The position numbers were made by a program, and so were the translations under genes. The notes under the pieces were generated by a model. That model was not told where the DNA came from, made no database searches, and was given only the letters and a program-made list of their open reading frames with translations. From Otatea glauca (taxonomy: Eukaryota > Streptophyta > Magnoliopsida > Poales > Poaceae), in the NCBI GenBank assembly GCA_036346275.1, contig CM070725.1, positions 16,606,216 through 16,670,215 on the forward strand: 64,000 bases of DNA, read 5' to 3'. This document shows, piece after piece, positions 44,113 through 55,395 of the stretch (within the stretch, counting starts at the first letter, position 1; the number at the start of each line of letters is the position of its first letter).

Positions 44113-45635
44113 TTCGATCCAGCCTACCGTGGGTGATCAACAATTTTAGGTTTTCTTGAGATGCATGCAAGGCCGAGAAGTGAAGAGCATGTAGAGCATG
44201 TATGTTTTCGTTTTCAGATCTTTAACCTTTTCTATGCAAAATTTCAGTTGTCAAAACCAATTAGGATTGTGTCATTTGCATGACTGAATCAATGCATGTT
44301 TTGTAACATGCCTTGGCATAATTAGCTGTATGCTTCCTCAAAAATGTTGCCTACGAAGAATATGAATCAAGGTGGTAGAGCAGGAACTGGATTAGGCCAT
44401 ACTTATATTACAAGTCAGTGGGCTACAACCAAATATTATGTGTTTTTTATAGGGCTGTTTTTTAATAAACAAAAAGAGGACTAGATCGGTTCACTGGTCC
44501 TTACTTAAATACAGTATCTTTGACATGGCAATCCATATACCCATGTGCATAGGTTCTCACTGCTACATGAAATTTGTGTGGAAGAATTGCAAGCTTGCCA
44601 GGCATAGGAGGATTCTAAAAAGGACTTGTTCTGACAGTAATCATGCTTGGTTGTCTATTTTTCAGAACATCAGAACCAAAATTTAATGGCTATATATGTA
44701 ATTCCATAGGTTAAACCATGTAAATTGTTAGGTATGTAAACCATCAATTCAGTTTATGATGTATGAAACAATGGCAAACCATGTCAGTCGAAGTGGTCTG
44801 GAAAGGAACTCCCCAAAAAGAACCTTGCTGCTACAGAGGTATGGAATTTTCGTATTTAGCTCATGTCTCTGTCTTTCTACAGGTACAGTATATTGGATTC
44901 TTCAGTCACTTTAACTGCTACCATGTACTATCTCCTAGATGCTTCATTTTTTGTATTTCTAGAAATTTGTGTCTCTTCTTACAAACTTCACTGCTCTGTG
45001 TTATCCATATCATTTATGTGCTTTGCAGCAAGTGCAGGTGCGCATCTTTTTGATGGATACCAGATGTATCATGTAAAAAAAGATTATTCGACGATGATGT
45101 CTTGGGTTACATTCAGATCACTTATCTGCAATTCTAGCATACCTCATTATACAATTATATTTCTAGGTACATGCTCTGAATATTTGAGCAACACCATTTA
45201 GCCATGCATAGGGCCAGAACTTCTCGGAGGGAGGGTCCTTGTACGGATATCTACTTGGTTGAATTTGGGACAACGATGTGTTTCATGGTATGTAGCTAGA
45301 GGTAAGCAGCTCTATTTTTCCTCCTTTCTTTCCCGGATGGCATGGATCAACAGTTAGCAATACATGTTATTTCGGATTATATTGGTTAGTCTATAACAGC
45401 AACAGGTACTAATATGTATACTCAAATTTCAATAATTCAATGTATCACTTATTTACTTACTTTCGATTTTTTTTCTTTACTCACATACTTGTGTGGTGTT
45501 TGATGGAATGGCAGAACCAGTTAGGTCCAGTTCGTACATTCAACTTTTAAATGGAGTTCAGTGTTCATGATGCACTTCCTGGTGAGCATGCTGCTGTGAT
45601 TGAAAATAACCCTCTCATGAACATGCAGGCAGAAC
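44113..45635. other. Unassigned, possibly intronic, stretch upstream of the neprosin relic
   Basis: Moderately AT-rich with several good splice-like signals. For example, an exon-like piece before GAGGTATGG at about 44837 and TTTCTACAG at 44874-44882 could belong to the broken gene whose neprosin exons start at 46780. No protein family can be assigned, and the ORFs at 44763-45201 have no motifs. Confidence 0.3.
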
Positions 45636-45823
45636 CAGGTTCACAATATCATTGATAATCGCTCGAATATCGCGATTATCGGTCGTATCAAGCCGGCTCG
45701 GCGTTTTTTCCCAAAAAATTTTATTTCTTAACCCTTCGGTTTCTGGCGATTTTCGATCGGTTTTTGCCGATAATCGAAAACCAAATATCGTTCGAGAATC
45801 ATGATTTTGATATTGTGAACCCT
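45636..45823. mobile_element. hAT-type MITE
   Basis: 188 bp with terminal inverted repeats (left CAGGTTCACAATATC, right GATATTGTGAACCCT). It is flanked by a perfect 8-bp duplication GGCAGAAC at 45628-45635 and 45824-45831, the size made by hAT transposases. The interior is also partly palindromic (ATCGCTCGAATATCGCGAT region). It is noncoding. Confidence 0.8.
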
Positions 45824-45831
45824 GGCAGAAC

Positions 45832-46779
45832 CCACAATATGGTGTACACAGAAATTTTTGATGATCTAGCCTACCAGTTATTTTGCCGCTAAGCGCAAGT
45901 TCCAAATGACTTGTTTTTTTTATCATTATGCCTCCTATTTAGTTTGCTTCTTAGTCCTGCTTTAATTTCATAGACATGTATAACATACTATCTTTTCTTG
46001 TTTTTGCAAACAGGCAGAGTCCACCAATGGAGATTCTATGCAGCCATGAAACTAGAAAATATGTTCCTTTTGCCTCTTCCCTGTACAGCTACCAGCCTCT
46101 TTTGTACTGGGCAGCTTTTTGGCCTGATAATTCCTATTGTGAAGGTATGCAGTACAATTTAGGGCTGGCAAATAGTTAAATACCTGTGCTTAATTAACCT
46201 TTAGTTTAATATAGAAAAAAAACTTACATATTTCATCCTTAAAAATTGTACTTTTTTTCAATCATGTACCAACCTCACTCCTGCATCCAAAAATTGAGGT
46301 AACACTATTCAGATACCGGTTTCGTAACACCCACATAGGTTCATGTCTCTTTTTTTTTCTTTTTTTACCAGAAGCTTAACTCCATTGCCCCCTTTGCCAA
46401 ATTGTTTTTATGGAGTACAATCCACTGTTAAAACCTGTAGATTGTACTATAGATTTCAAGGTTTTGGTTTACAGAATTTTGGTTACATAATTTATACCTT
46501 CAGATTGAGCCCTTTTAGTTTTATCCTTTTTTTGAACTTTTGCATTATGTACCTCGTGTTGAGGTGGATGGAAGAAAAATGCTAGTGATGTCCCCCTTGT
46601 TTTGTTGAGTGAAGATTGCGACTTTCCTTTCTGGCTGCCGCTTTGTGCTTTTCTTGTGTGAAGTTCTTTCTTGCTTACGTTTGGGCGATATCAAAGTAGT
46701 TCTGTTTGCGATAGTGATGTCTTCCAATTCTTATACAAATACGACTGTTTCTGTAGTTCGTGAATAGCAAATCGACCAG
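45832..46779. other. Possible intron sequence of the neprosin relic
   Basis: One exon-like block at about 46015-46149 lies between an acceptor-like GCAAACAG and a donor-like GAAGGTATGC and is open in one frame (SSLYSYQPLLYWAAFWPDN), but I do not recognise the product. The remainder is T-rich with no motif. Confidence 0.3.
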
Positions 46780-46869
46780 AGCCCAGATGGGGAAATGATC
46801 ATAGATTGCGTGCATGTCTCACACCAGCCAGCATTTGATCACCCTTTCCTCAAGAACTACACTATCCAG
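46780..46869 (+). pseudogene. Neprosin-type gene relic, exon encoding the activation-peptide core
   Basis: The 30 codons read SPDGEMIIDCVHVSHQPAFD then HPFLKNYTIQ, matching the hallmark block of plant neprosin-domain (DUF239) proteins, where a D-C-V-H-I-x-x-Q-P-A-F-D-H-P-x-L-K-N-H-x-I-Q motif ends an exon. These are secreted or vacuolar proteins of the prolyl-peptidase-like neprosin family. The exon is preceded by an AG acceptor (GACCAG). The 3' junction is CAG|AT rather than CAG|GT, so the donor site is mutated. The next exon follows at 46942. Confidence 0.8.
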
Positions 46870-46941
46870 ATAATCTGCTCTGTAACTTCAAAAATAATGG
46901 TTTTGCTGGATTTCTGTTCATTACATTTTTCACTTCTACAG

Positions 46942-46977
46942 ATTAGGCCTAACCATCACCTGGATGGCCTGTACAAC
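46942..46977 (+). pseudogene. Neprosin relic, next exon up to the Tat insertion
   Basis: After an acceptor-like CTTCTACAG, the frame continues IRPNHHLDGLYN, the expected M/I-R-P-x-x-x-P-x-G-L-Y-D block that follows the intron in neprosin genes. The reading frame joins the previous exon in phase 0. The Tat element interrupts it at the ACAAC duplication. Confidence 0.75.
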
Positions 46978-47629
46978 TGTTGGCGTCAAAAACTTGATGT
47001 AGGGTTTCTGACAGCAGCACACCAGACGAACACCGGGTTCAGAGCGTGCCAGTCGATTTGACCTGTAACCGACAAGGTAAAAATATAAAATTCAATCAAA
47101 AGCCGATCGTCAAAATCAATCGGCTTAGACTCAATCAGCTTGAAGCCGATTAAGATCAAGGTAACAAGATAAATCTAATTAGCCGATTAAGGCTAATCAG
47201 AGGATAAAGGCAGATCGATTCTGAAGAAGGCGATGCGCAACAAAATCAGAACAAATCGAACCTAGGGTGTAATTGACGAAGATCAACAATCGGCGATGCG
47301 CAGCTTTATTGATCAAGATCGATTACAAAGGCTAAATTACAGAATCTACTCCTAGTCGACAGGAAAAGTACAAAAAGTAAAGATTGGTTGATTGTATTGT
47401 GTTGATGATGATTTTGCAGTTCGCTTTGGTCCTTCTTTTATACCCTCGGCCGATCGTGTCCTGTTACAACACGCTTCAAGTCCGATTCATATCGGCCTTA
47501 TCTCGGACGGTTGTTTTAAAATCTTGCAGTTACCAAAATATCTCCAAACCTTTCCATCCTGTCCGTTAATTCCGTATCTTTGACTTTATTGCCGATTTTG
47601 ACCAAGTTTGCCAAATTTTGGTGCAAACA
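46978..47629 (-). repeat. 3' LTR of the Tat element
   Basis: 652 bp, pairing with 57801-58445. The TATA box on the minus strand (CTTTTATA on plus) is at 47435-47442. The outer 90 bp is the most diverged part relative to the other LTR. Confidence 0.93.
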
Positions 47630-47827
47630 TATGCCCCCCATTTTTGAGAAATGACTTGTCATTTGTCGAAAATTTCACTTACCGGCTTTTATAATCGGCT
47701 AACCATTGAACTTCCTTCAATAACTGATACTTTAATCACGCCGTAATTCTCTGACACGCCGGTAGTGCGTTTTAATTGCTCGCGCCTTTTGAGATTCACT
47801 TCCCGCCTCTTCAAATTTTCACCGTGT

Positions 47828-47834
47828 TATAAAA
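47828..47834 (+). promoter_or_regulatory. TATA box of the antisense gene
   Basis: TATAAAA on the plus strand, 129 bp before the ATG at 47963. It lies outside the LTR and in the opposite direction to the element's own promoter, as expected for an independent transcription unit. Confidence 0.5.
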
Positions 47835-47962
47835 TGCGGCCCCCACCTTGGTCATTCTTCACGTGCACAAGCTCTCGAATCACCTGCAATCGGTTTAAGC
47901 TTTCCGTTTGAAGTATTCCCGAAGCAAACCTTTAGCTCATCCAGCTTCCTTCATCGGCTACA

Positions 47963-50858
47963 ATGGACCCTAGCCAGGTACTTATTCCAATTCCGCACAG
48001 CAATGACCAATATTTTCTGGGTCCTTTGGGGAATCTGGAGGCAGCTATAGTTATTGACCAAGAATTGACCCGCCTTCCTTTGTCGGCTAGAGGATATAAT
48101 ATCGAGGGTTGGAGTAAAAGTTTTAGGGCTTGGCTGACCGCACTCAAAGGGTGGAAAAATTGGTATAATCGTGTAGCAGCCCAAAAAAGGGAGTCTTGGG
48201 AGAGGATGGGCATAGCAGAGTGCATTCCTTTAAGTTTAGCCGATCCAGAGGCCAATGAGCCCTTAGTGGCCACGGCTTGTTATTTCTGGTCAGATACTTT
48301 TAATGCTTTCATGTTCCGCACTGGTATGGTTGGTCCAACCCTGCTAGACGTTGCTCAACTCTGCTGCTTGAGACCAGACGGAGAACAGGTGTCGGCTTTT
48401 AGTGCTAAACCCAAACATAAGCTTATCCGATCAAAAGGCGAAGGCTGGTCTAAGTATATTGCAAATAATAATAAAGTGAATGGATTAGTATCGGACGAAG
48501 AGCATGTCGCTTTCCTCAACCTTTGGCTGGACCGATTCTTATTCTATGGTGCTTCATTAGGGCCAACCCAAGTATACCAGACAATTGCTGAAGGACTAGT
48601 AGAAGGTCGTCGGCTAGCACTTGGAAAAACGTTTCTGGGAGCAGTGTATCAGATGATGTATATCATTAGAGTCACAGTATCTGAGTTTTGCCGACTTCTT
48701 TGTGGGTAATGTGGGTGGGCCTCTGTGGTTTATCCAGGTCTGGCTGTATTGCTTTTTTAGCCGACCATTTGATTTGGAACCTACTGAAGACACGGCTTTC
48801 CCAAGAGAAGACAATGTTGAAAATGTTGTTCCGCAATACCAAGCAAGCCGATCTTTTGTCTAACGGTTTATCATGTGTTCAGAAATGAAACTAAAATCAC
48901 AAAGAAATGATTCAAGAAAGTATATGTTCTTTTCCTTAATCTGGCGACACGGATTTGAGGCGAGAGATTTCTTGATTATAGCGGTGTGGCGATTTTCCGT
49001 GGCCTTCATTTCTTCAACTCGAAGCCGACAGTTCTGCAATGCCTCCGGAGACTCTTGCTTTGTACAGAATTTTCATTTCTCCCTGCGTCCTTCATGCTGG
49101 ACTTCATTCAAGGAATCGGACTTTCCAGCCGTCATATGAGTTTTATCACCCATCGGTTTATGCAAGACAACTCGGTTTTGGTCAAATAATTCCAAGCTTC
49201 CCACTCTTTGATCGGCTTGAGCCAAGAGCCAAAGTCCGTAGTGCTACATCTGCCGAAATCGTCCTTGAAGTGGCCGATGACTTACAGATCCAATCCTTAC
49301 CACACTTCTTCTTGAATACCAGATGGGCCGGAGGTTACACACAGTGGTGGTCAGTTATTGCAGATGCTTTGTATCGGTCAAAATCTCCATCTAACATTAT
49401 TACTGAGTTCTTTCCAAATCTCCCGGAGCCGACGCTAGTATCTAATGCTGACTCTTGCAGCAATACTTCATCGTCAGGATATACTAATACGAATGTAGTC
49501 GTTTCTAGCGAGGTATCGGCTTTAGAGTCTAAAATTTTTCCTTTCATTATTTCTGAATCGTCTGAGATTTGTTTTGCATCTGACTCAATTTTTACCTGTT
49601 GTAGAAGTCAACTGCTCCGGCTCCATCGGGTGATAAGCAACCCAAAAACAATCGCGGTAATTGCATTCTTGGTTATGCATCGGGATCTTTGGGCATCTGA
49701 GCCCATCTCATCGGACTTGGAAAAACAAAAACAACCTAGTAAGTTTTATTGTCGGCTTCCTTTTATAAAACTGTTCTTTGGCTAACGGATCGTTTATTCG
49801 ACAATCTTCAGAGAAGAAGCGAAAATACACTAAGGCAGCTGCAAAAAAGGTTCTCAAGCCTCTCGAGCAAAGTGGTGAAAGCTCTCCGACAGCATCGGCT
49901 ACGGGAGAGGTAGGTCACAATACTTTGTATAGTAACTTACGTATTTTAATGCACTGGCTCACCCTTTGTCTTAATTTCCTTTAGCCAACGCAATCTGCCC
50001 AAGTCGCGAAGATCTTAGCCGATCTTCCAAACATATCCACCGCGCCAATCCCCACACCGCTGCCAACTTCAACAACTCCAACCACCAACCTGCCAGAACC
50101 ATCAGATCCGACTGACCTGCTGGGATTTTCCCTGGCCGATCTTGACGATCCAGAGATCATGGCTACCGATGACTATGATGTAGAGATCAGAAAAATCCTT
50201 GAAGTGTCAAAAGTGGCATCGGCTGCTGTTACATCTGCTCCGGGCATGAAGGAGCGTCTTGACAAGCTCTTTGATCTAGTCATGCGTCCCCAATCGGAGA
50301 TCTTGTCCAACAATCAACCGATCAGAGATGCCATGATCGCCGTCGAAGCTGACCTTCCTCCAGAAGCCATGCAAGCCTTGCTCAACATATGCCATCTGGA
50401 TGACAAGAAGTCTGCGGTAGAGGCGGCCCAAGACCGAATTCGACGCCGTGAAGCCCAGGAAGCCGACAGAAAGCTCTTAGATGAATTGGTTGCTGACGCC
50501 AAGGCAAAAAAGCAGAAATTTGATGCCGGCGCACTTCAGCTAAAGTCGACCAAAGAATCTCTCTCCAAGCTTGAAAAAACAAAGAAATCCTTCCGAAGTG
50601 TTAGCCAAAACTGAGAAACAAATCGGAGGAAACCAACAAGTTCTGCGGACCACTGCATCGGAATTGAAAGAACAGAAGCTCAGTATTGCTGCGGCTGTCG
50701 ATAATGTAACACAGCAATCGGCCAAAGTGAAGCCAGTGCCTGGGAATGCCAAAGACGACGAACGTCTCTTGGATGAAATTCAAGAGATCATTGCCAAGGC
50801 GGCGGGTGCTCTGTCGGCTCTGGGCGCGACTCTTCTTGGATCGGGCATCCAATATTGA
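47963..50858 (+). pseudogene. Antisense gene of the Tat element: plant mobile domain plus coiled coil
   Basis: Start ATG 47963 has a good context (ACAATGG). The frame to 48709 shows the PMD (aminotransferase-like, MAIN-type) fold motifs: FRTGMVGPTLLDVAQLCCLR, then DGEQVSAF and FLNLWLDRFLFYG. After a frameshift near 48680 GGPLWFIQVWLYCFF follows, then two more frames with HFFNSKPTVLQCL and FYHPSVYARQLGFGQIIPSF (to 49512). Next comes a basic linker (EKKRKYTKAAAKK), an intron at 49910-49984, a Pro/Thr-rich segment and an Ala/Lys/Glu coiled coil to 50858, with an A-run frameshift near 50575. PMD proteins occur in plant genomes and in transposons; MAIN-like host members act in silencing and meristem maintenance. 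This copy needs at least three corrections and is probably inactive. It ends tail to tail with pol, 200 bp apart. Confidence 0.75.
49910..49984 (+). other. Intron in the antisense PMD gene
   Basis: 75 bp, starting GTAGGT and ending TTCCTTTAG. The frame before it (codon ending at 49909) and after it (from 49985, PTQSAQVAKILADL) are both open and join in phase 0; downstream the frame reaches 50614. Other likely intron edges are 49513 (GTATCG) to 49604 (TTGTAG) and a donor GTAATT at 49657. Confidence 0.65.
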
Positions 50859-51058
50859 ACTGTAAAACTTCGATGGTTGTTTTGAAAACATGAGTCTTGA
50901 ATGTTTGTTCTGAATGTTTGTAACTTAACTTGTTTATGTTTATAATCGGCTGTTTAACCGATTTTTATTTCACATGCTACGTCTTCTGAGCTTGCTATCT
51001 TTTTAGCCGATTAACAGCATCGTGTTTAATCTTGGCTTTGATCGTGGTTTTTAGTCGG

Positions 51059-52507
51059 CTAGGCTCCAATCCATACGCTAGGATAGTATTTCTTCAAATA
51101 TTTCCCATTAATTGCTTTAGGCAAGACATACCCCTCTATCGTTTCCAATACGTACGAGTTTCCGCCGACTAGCCGATTAACTTTGTATGGCCCTTCCCAT
51201 GTAGGTGACCATTTTCCAAATCGGTTATCCTTCGATCCAACAGGCAATATTGTTTTCCATACCAAATCGGCTTGATCGAAAGACTTAGGCATGACTCTTT
51301 TATTGTATGCCCTTGCAACCCTGACCTTATTTTTCTTAAGCCGATCAAGCGTAGACAAACGTAACTCTGCTAGCTCATCCAAGTTATCGATCATTAAATT
51401 GTTGTAGTCTCGAGCCGACAAACCATTTTGTCTGGCTATTCGTATCGATTCAATGTTGATCTCTATGGGTAGAACGGCTTCTTGTCCATATACCAATTGG
51501 TAAGGTGAAAGCTTCGTCACTCCGTGATAAGACAGCCGATAGGCCCAAAGTGACTCCGATAGAGTTGAATGCCAATTCCTTGGCTTTTCATCAATTTTTC
51601 TTTTGATCAACTTAATTAGTGTTTTATTAGACGACTCGGCCTGTCCATTAGCCTGAGCGTAATATGGCGAAGAGTTTAAAAATTTAATCCCTAGACTCGT
51701 TGCGTAATTCTGAAACTCGTTAGACATGAATACCGTACCTTGATCGGTCGTGATTGTTTGCGGTATTCCAAACCGATGAACGATATGTTCATTCACAAAA
51801 CTAATCGCCTCAACACTGGTCACCTTTTTAAGTGGTATAGCTTCGACCCACTTTGAGAAGTAATCGGTCGCGGCCAAAATAAACTTGTGGCCTTTACTCG
51901 AAGTAGGAAATATTTGGCCGATTATATCTATTCCCCAACCTCTGAACGGCCAAGGTTTGATGATTGGATGTAAAGCCGATGCTGGTGCTAGTTGTATGTT
52001 GCCAAACTTTTGACATGTTTGACATCCTTTATAATACTTGAAACAATCTTCTAACATCGTCGGCCAAAAATAACCTGTTCGTCTAAGTATCCATTTCATC
52101 TTATGTGCCGATTGATGGGAACCACAAATGCCTTCGTGTACTTCACCCATTGCCACCCGTGCTTCTTCGGCCTCAAGACATCTTAACAATAAACCTTCCA
52201 TAGTCCGATAATATAGTATATCGTCCATGACGACGTATTTCAACGCTTGTTGCCGTATCTTTCGTTCCGTCGGCTTGGATGGATCGACTAGATAATCTTT
52301 TATCTGCGTTCTCCAATCGGCAATATCGTGCACATGATCGCCTTGTCTACCGATTCGCCTCTCGACTTGGCCGTAATCTTTATATCTCGATGCTTGCCGA
52401 GCTAAAGCATTAGCTCTATCGTTCAATTCTCGAGGAACATGACCGATAGAAAATGATGTAAATGAACCGATAATCTCTAAACATTGTTCTAAATATTTTA
52501 GTAGCAC
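51059..52507 (-). CDS. Tat element integrase with RNase H tail (open frame)
   Basis: The 482-codon minus-strand frame is open throughout. It begins with the end of RNase H (HVPRELNDRANALARQAS). The zinc-binding HHCC block is HEGICGSHQSAHKM then CFKYYKGCQTCQKF. The DDE catalytic residues are the Asp in RGWGIDIIG, the Asp in ITTDQGTVFMSNEF and the Glu in YYAQANGQAESSNKTL. The C-terminus has a GPY/F-type module (FGKWSPTWEGPYKVNRLV) and no chromodomain. It would insert element cDNA into chromosomal DNA. It is read as part of the polyprotein, so the first Met at 52507 is unlikely to be a true start. Confidence 0.9.
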   Translation of the reverse strand: MLLKYLEQCLEIIGSFTSFSIGHVPRELNDRANALARQASRYKDYGQVERRIGRQGDHVHDIADWRTQIKDYLVDPSKPTERKIRQQALKYVVMDDILYYRTMEGLLLRCLEAEEARVAMGEVHEGICGSHQSAHKMKWILRRTGYFWPTMLEDCFKYYKGCQTCQKFGNIQLAPASALHPIIKPWPFRGWGIDIIGQIFPTSSKGHKFILAATDYFSKWVEAIPLKKVTSVEAISFVNEHIVHRFGIPQTITTDQGTVFMSNEFQNYATSLGIKFLNSSPYYAQANGQAESSNKTLIKLIKRKIDEKPRNWHSTLSESLWAYRLSYHGVTKLSPYQLVYGQEAVLPIEINIESIRIARQNGLSARDYNNLMIDNLDELAELRLSTLDRLKKNKVRVARAYNKRVMPKSFDQADLVWKTILPVGSKDNRFGKWSPTWEGPYKVNRLVGGNSYVLETIEGYVLPKAINGKYLKKYYPSVWIGA

Positions 52508-54281
52508 TTCATCTCGACATTGGTATTCTCCTTTATTCTTTGCACCACTAACAAATAATCACCATATGTCTCATGGCGCTCACCCCAATATTTTCCAAGA
52601 ATTGCAAGCCTTTGAGTAACGCCGTACTCGGCTGATTGTTTGAGCATCGGTTATTTAGCCAAACGCAAATTCAAAGCTATGCCCTTTGGGTGAGGTGAGT
52701 ACAATACCGATACCATCACCTTCCCCATCTCGACCGTCAAAGAACAGATTGCCATGGCGCGACCAAGACTAAGTTTTTGTGTCATGTCTGTCATAAAATC
52801 GGCTAATACTTGTCCTTTGACCGATTTGGCGATTCATATGATAAGTCGAACTCAACCAAGGCGTAAGCCCATTTGCCAAGTCGACCTCGCAGGATCGGAG
52901 CTGACAAAATATATTTTATAACATCGGTTTTGCAGATTACCTTACAGGCCGATGCTGACTTCTGCGTCTAGCAATCGTCGGCTTAAGTAAAAGATAACCC
53001 TTTCTTTACCATGCACCTCTTGTGCTAATACACTCAATAGTATCTTCTTCACCAAACATATAGCACGAAAGGACCCCTTTTGAGGCGCAACCAAGACTGG
53101 AGGGTTGGACAAATACTTCTTGACTTCATTGAAAGCACGATCGGCTCCCCATATAAATTCTTCATTGTCCTTTAACTTTAGTAATGGAGTAAAGCACGAA
53201 TCCTACGGAGAGGTTTGAGATGAACCGACGGAGATAATTAATTTTGCCGATCAACTTTTGTAACTCTTTTTGCATGTCGGTGGCTCAAGATATTGGCTAT
53301 AGCTTTAACCCTTGTTTGGTGACTTCAATCCCTCTTTCATGCACCATGAAGCCTAAAAGCATCCGGTACACGCCAAACGCGCACTTGAAAGGATTCATCT
53401 TTAGAGCGTGCGATCTTATGTTTTTAAAACTCTTTCTAAATCGGCCAAGTGTTGTAAATCTTCATGGATTTTACCACTACATCATCAATATATATTTCGA
53501 CAATGTGGCCGATTAAGTCATGAAAGATCGATTCATCGCTCACGATATGTTGCTCAGCGTTCTTCAAGCCGAAAGTCATTACCGCCCACTCGAACAATCC
53601 TATTGCACGGGACATCCAAAGTCGTCTTGGTATATCGGCTTCGCCATGAGTATCTGGTTATACGGCATTACCATCTAGAAAACTTATGACCTTGTTCCTC
53701 GATGCGGCATCGATAAGCATATCGGCTATCGGCATCGGGTATTTATCTTTCGGCGTCGCCTTGTTCAAATCTCTAAAGTAAACGCATACCCGAAGCTTTC
53801 CATTTTTCTGCATAACAGGAACAATGTTGGAAACCCACTCCGCATATCGGCAAGGCCTGATAAATTTTGCCTCCAACAACCGTTCTATCTCTTCTTTTAT
53901 AATTTGGTACAAGGTTGGATTGAAACGCCTAGGATACTGTTTAAACTGCCGATAACCCGATTTTATAGGTAGCCGATGTTTCACAAGCTGACGGCTTAAT
54001 CTAGGCATTTCATGATATTCCCAAGCAAAACAATCCTTATAATCCTTAAGGATTTTTATTAGTTTTTCTTTGTACTTTACACCTAAATTTGCACTAACAA
54101 AAGTTGGTCTTTTTCTATCACCGCTACCTATATCGACTTCTTCAAGTAAATCGGTGGATGTGAAGCCTTGACCTAACTTCTCAATTTCTTCAAAATCTTC
54201 GATGGCTTCGTAGCTATCCGTTGTTTGCCGATAGCTTTGCATTTTATCCTGCAGCGCTTTCAATGTTTTTCTTGTCCCCAT
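52508..54281 (-). pseudogene. Tat element reverse transcriptase and RNase H, broken
   Basis: The open part 54281-53658 holds the RT fingers/palm start (CYRQFKQYPRR-type region, FIRPCRYAEWVSNIVPVMQK, LRVCVYFRDLNKATPKDKYP). The catalytic YIDD is at 53481-53492 in EIYIDDVVVKS but in another frame. RNase H traces (KGIALNLRLAK, GDYLLVVQRI) lie at about 52530-52720. Many stops and frameshifts between 53657 and 52508 mean that no active enzyme can be made. The usual R-x-D-Y-R-x-L-N motif has Tyr-Phe changes (VYFRDLN). Confidence 0.85.
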
Positions 54282-55146
54282 CGTCGTAACACTTCGTTTG
54301 CTCGATCAAAGGTGCCAGGCTTGACACTGATCGGCATGAGCCCTGATTTGCTTACGCATATGAAATCGCAATCATCCAGCGCATTGCCCGATATGCAGCC
54401 AGCTTCTTCGTGTTGCCAATTCTCGTCGGAGCTAACCATGGCGATATGAGCCGATGTATCTGCTGCAACGACCTCAACTTCTTCTTCGTTCCATTGGACA
54501 AGCGCTTGATGCATAGTCGATGGGATACAGCAGTTAGCATGGATCCAATCCCGACCGAGCAGCACACTGTAGTTTCCTTTGGCGTCAATCACAAAAAATG
54601 TTGTCGGCAAAGTCTTGCTACCGACAGTCGGTTCTGTGACCATGACACCTTTTGCCTCTGTAGGGTCGCCTATGAAGTCATTCAGAACCATGTTAGTTTT
54701 GATCAAATCCTCATCAGACTTACCCAATTTCTTGCATGTTGTGTACGGCACCAGGTTCACCGTGGCGCCTCCGTCTACCAGCATCCTTGATATCGGCTTG
54801 CCATTTATATACCCTTTTAGATACAATGGTTTCAAATGCCGATGGTCATCTTTGGGCTTCTCAAAGATGGCGCTCTGAACGCCGGAGCACAACTGAGCAA
54901 CTACCTCTTTGGCCGATTCGGTTCTGACTTTGAATTCGGCTGGCAATGTGAACACCATGTTAATGTCCATAGGAGGGGTGTCATCCCGGATCATGGGAGA
55001 ATCCAAGTCATCAGCCGATTCGAAATCTTCTTCGGCTTGTTCTTTTCTTCTCCACTCTTTCTTGACGTATTTGATTGGACGAAGTTCATTAAACATTTCG
55101 TCTCTCTGTTTTTCGGCATCGGCTTCACGGATTTCTTGCGTCCTTA
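54282..55146 (-). pseudogene. Tat element protease region
   Basis: The minus-strand frame 55096-54260 is open for 278 codons. The aspartic protease motif is SRMLVDGGATVNLVPY, with the D-G-G-A form found in Tat elements. The flap and second conserved block follow as LLGRDWIHANCCIPSTMHQ. It would cleave Gag-Pol. The upstream part of the same polyprotein (FNELRPIKYVKKEWRRK) links to gag. The frame overlaps the start of the RT frame by a few codons with a frame change. Confidence 0.85.
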
Positions 55147-55395
55147 GCCTTTGAAGCCGTCGTCGTTAGATCGGCTCAGCCGATGGACACCACAGGTTTG
55201 GGTTCCACCGGCTTCGATTTGACCACCAAATCTTCCTGATTAGAACTGGGCTGGTGTATCTTGATTTGGCTCGGTTCTTGATCTGGTTTGGATATTCTCT
55301 CGTGGACAGGCCTTCATCACTACGCTGCTCTCTAATTGTCCTGATGACCTATCTCGGCCGATTGCCTTGGCCCATCGTCTCGGGATAATGTTCCA

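Noticed and set aside
47392..47583. ORF repeated at 58208-58399 that might be a small gene
   Set aside because: It lies entirely within the two LTRs of the Tat element and is antisense to transcription from the LTR promoter.
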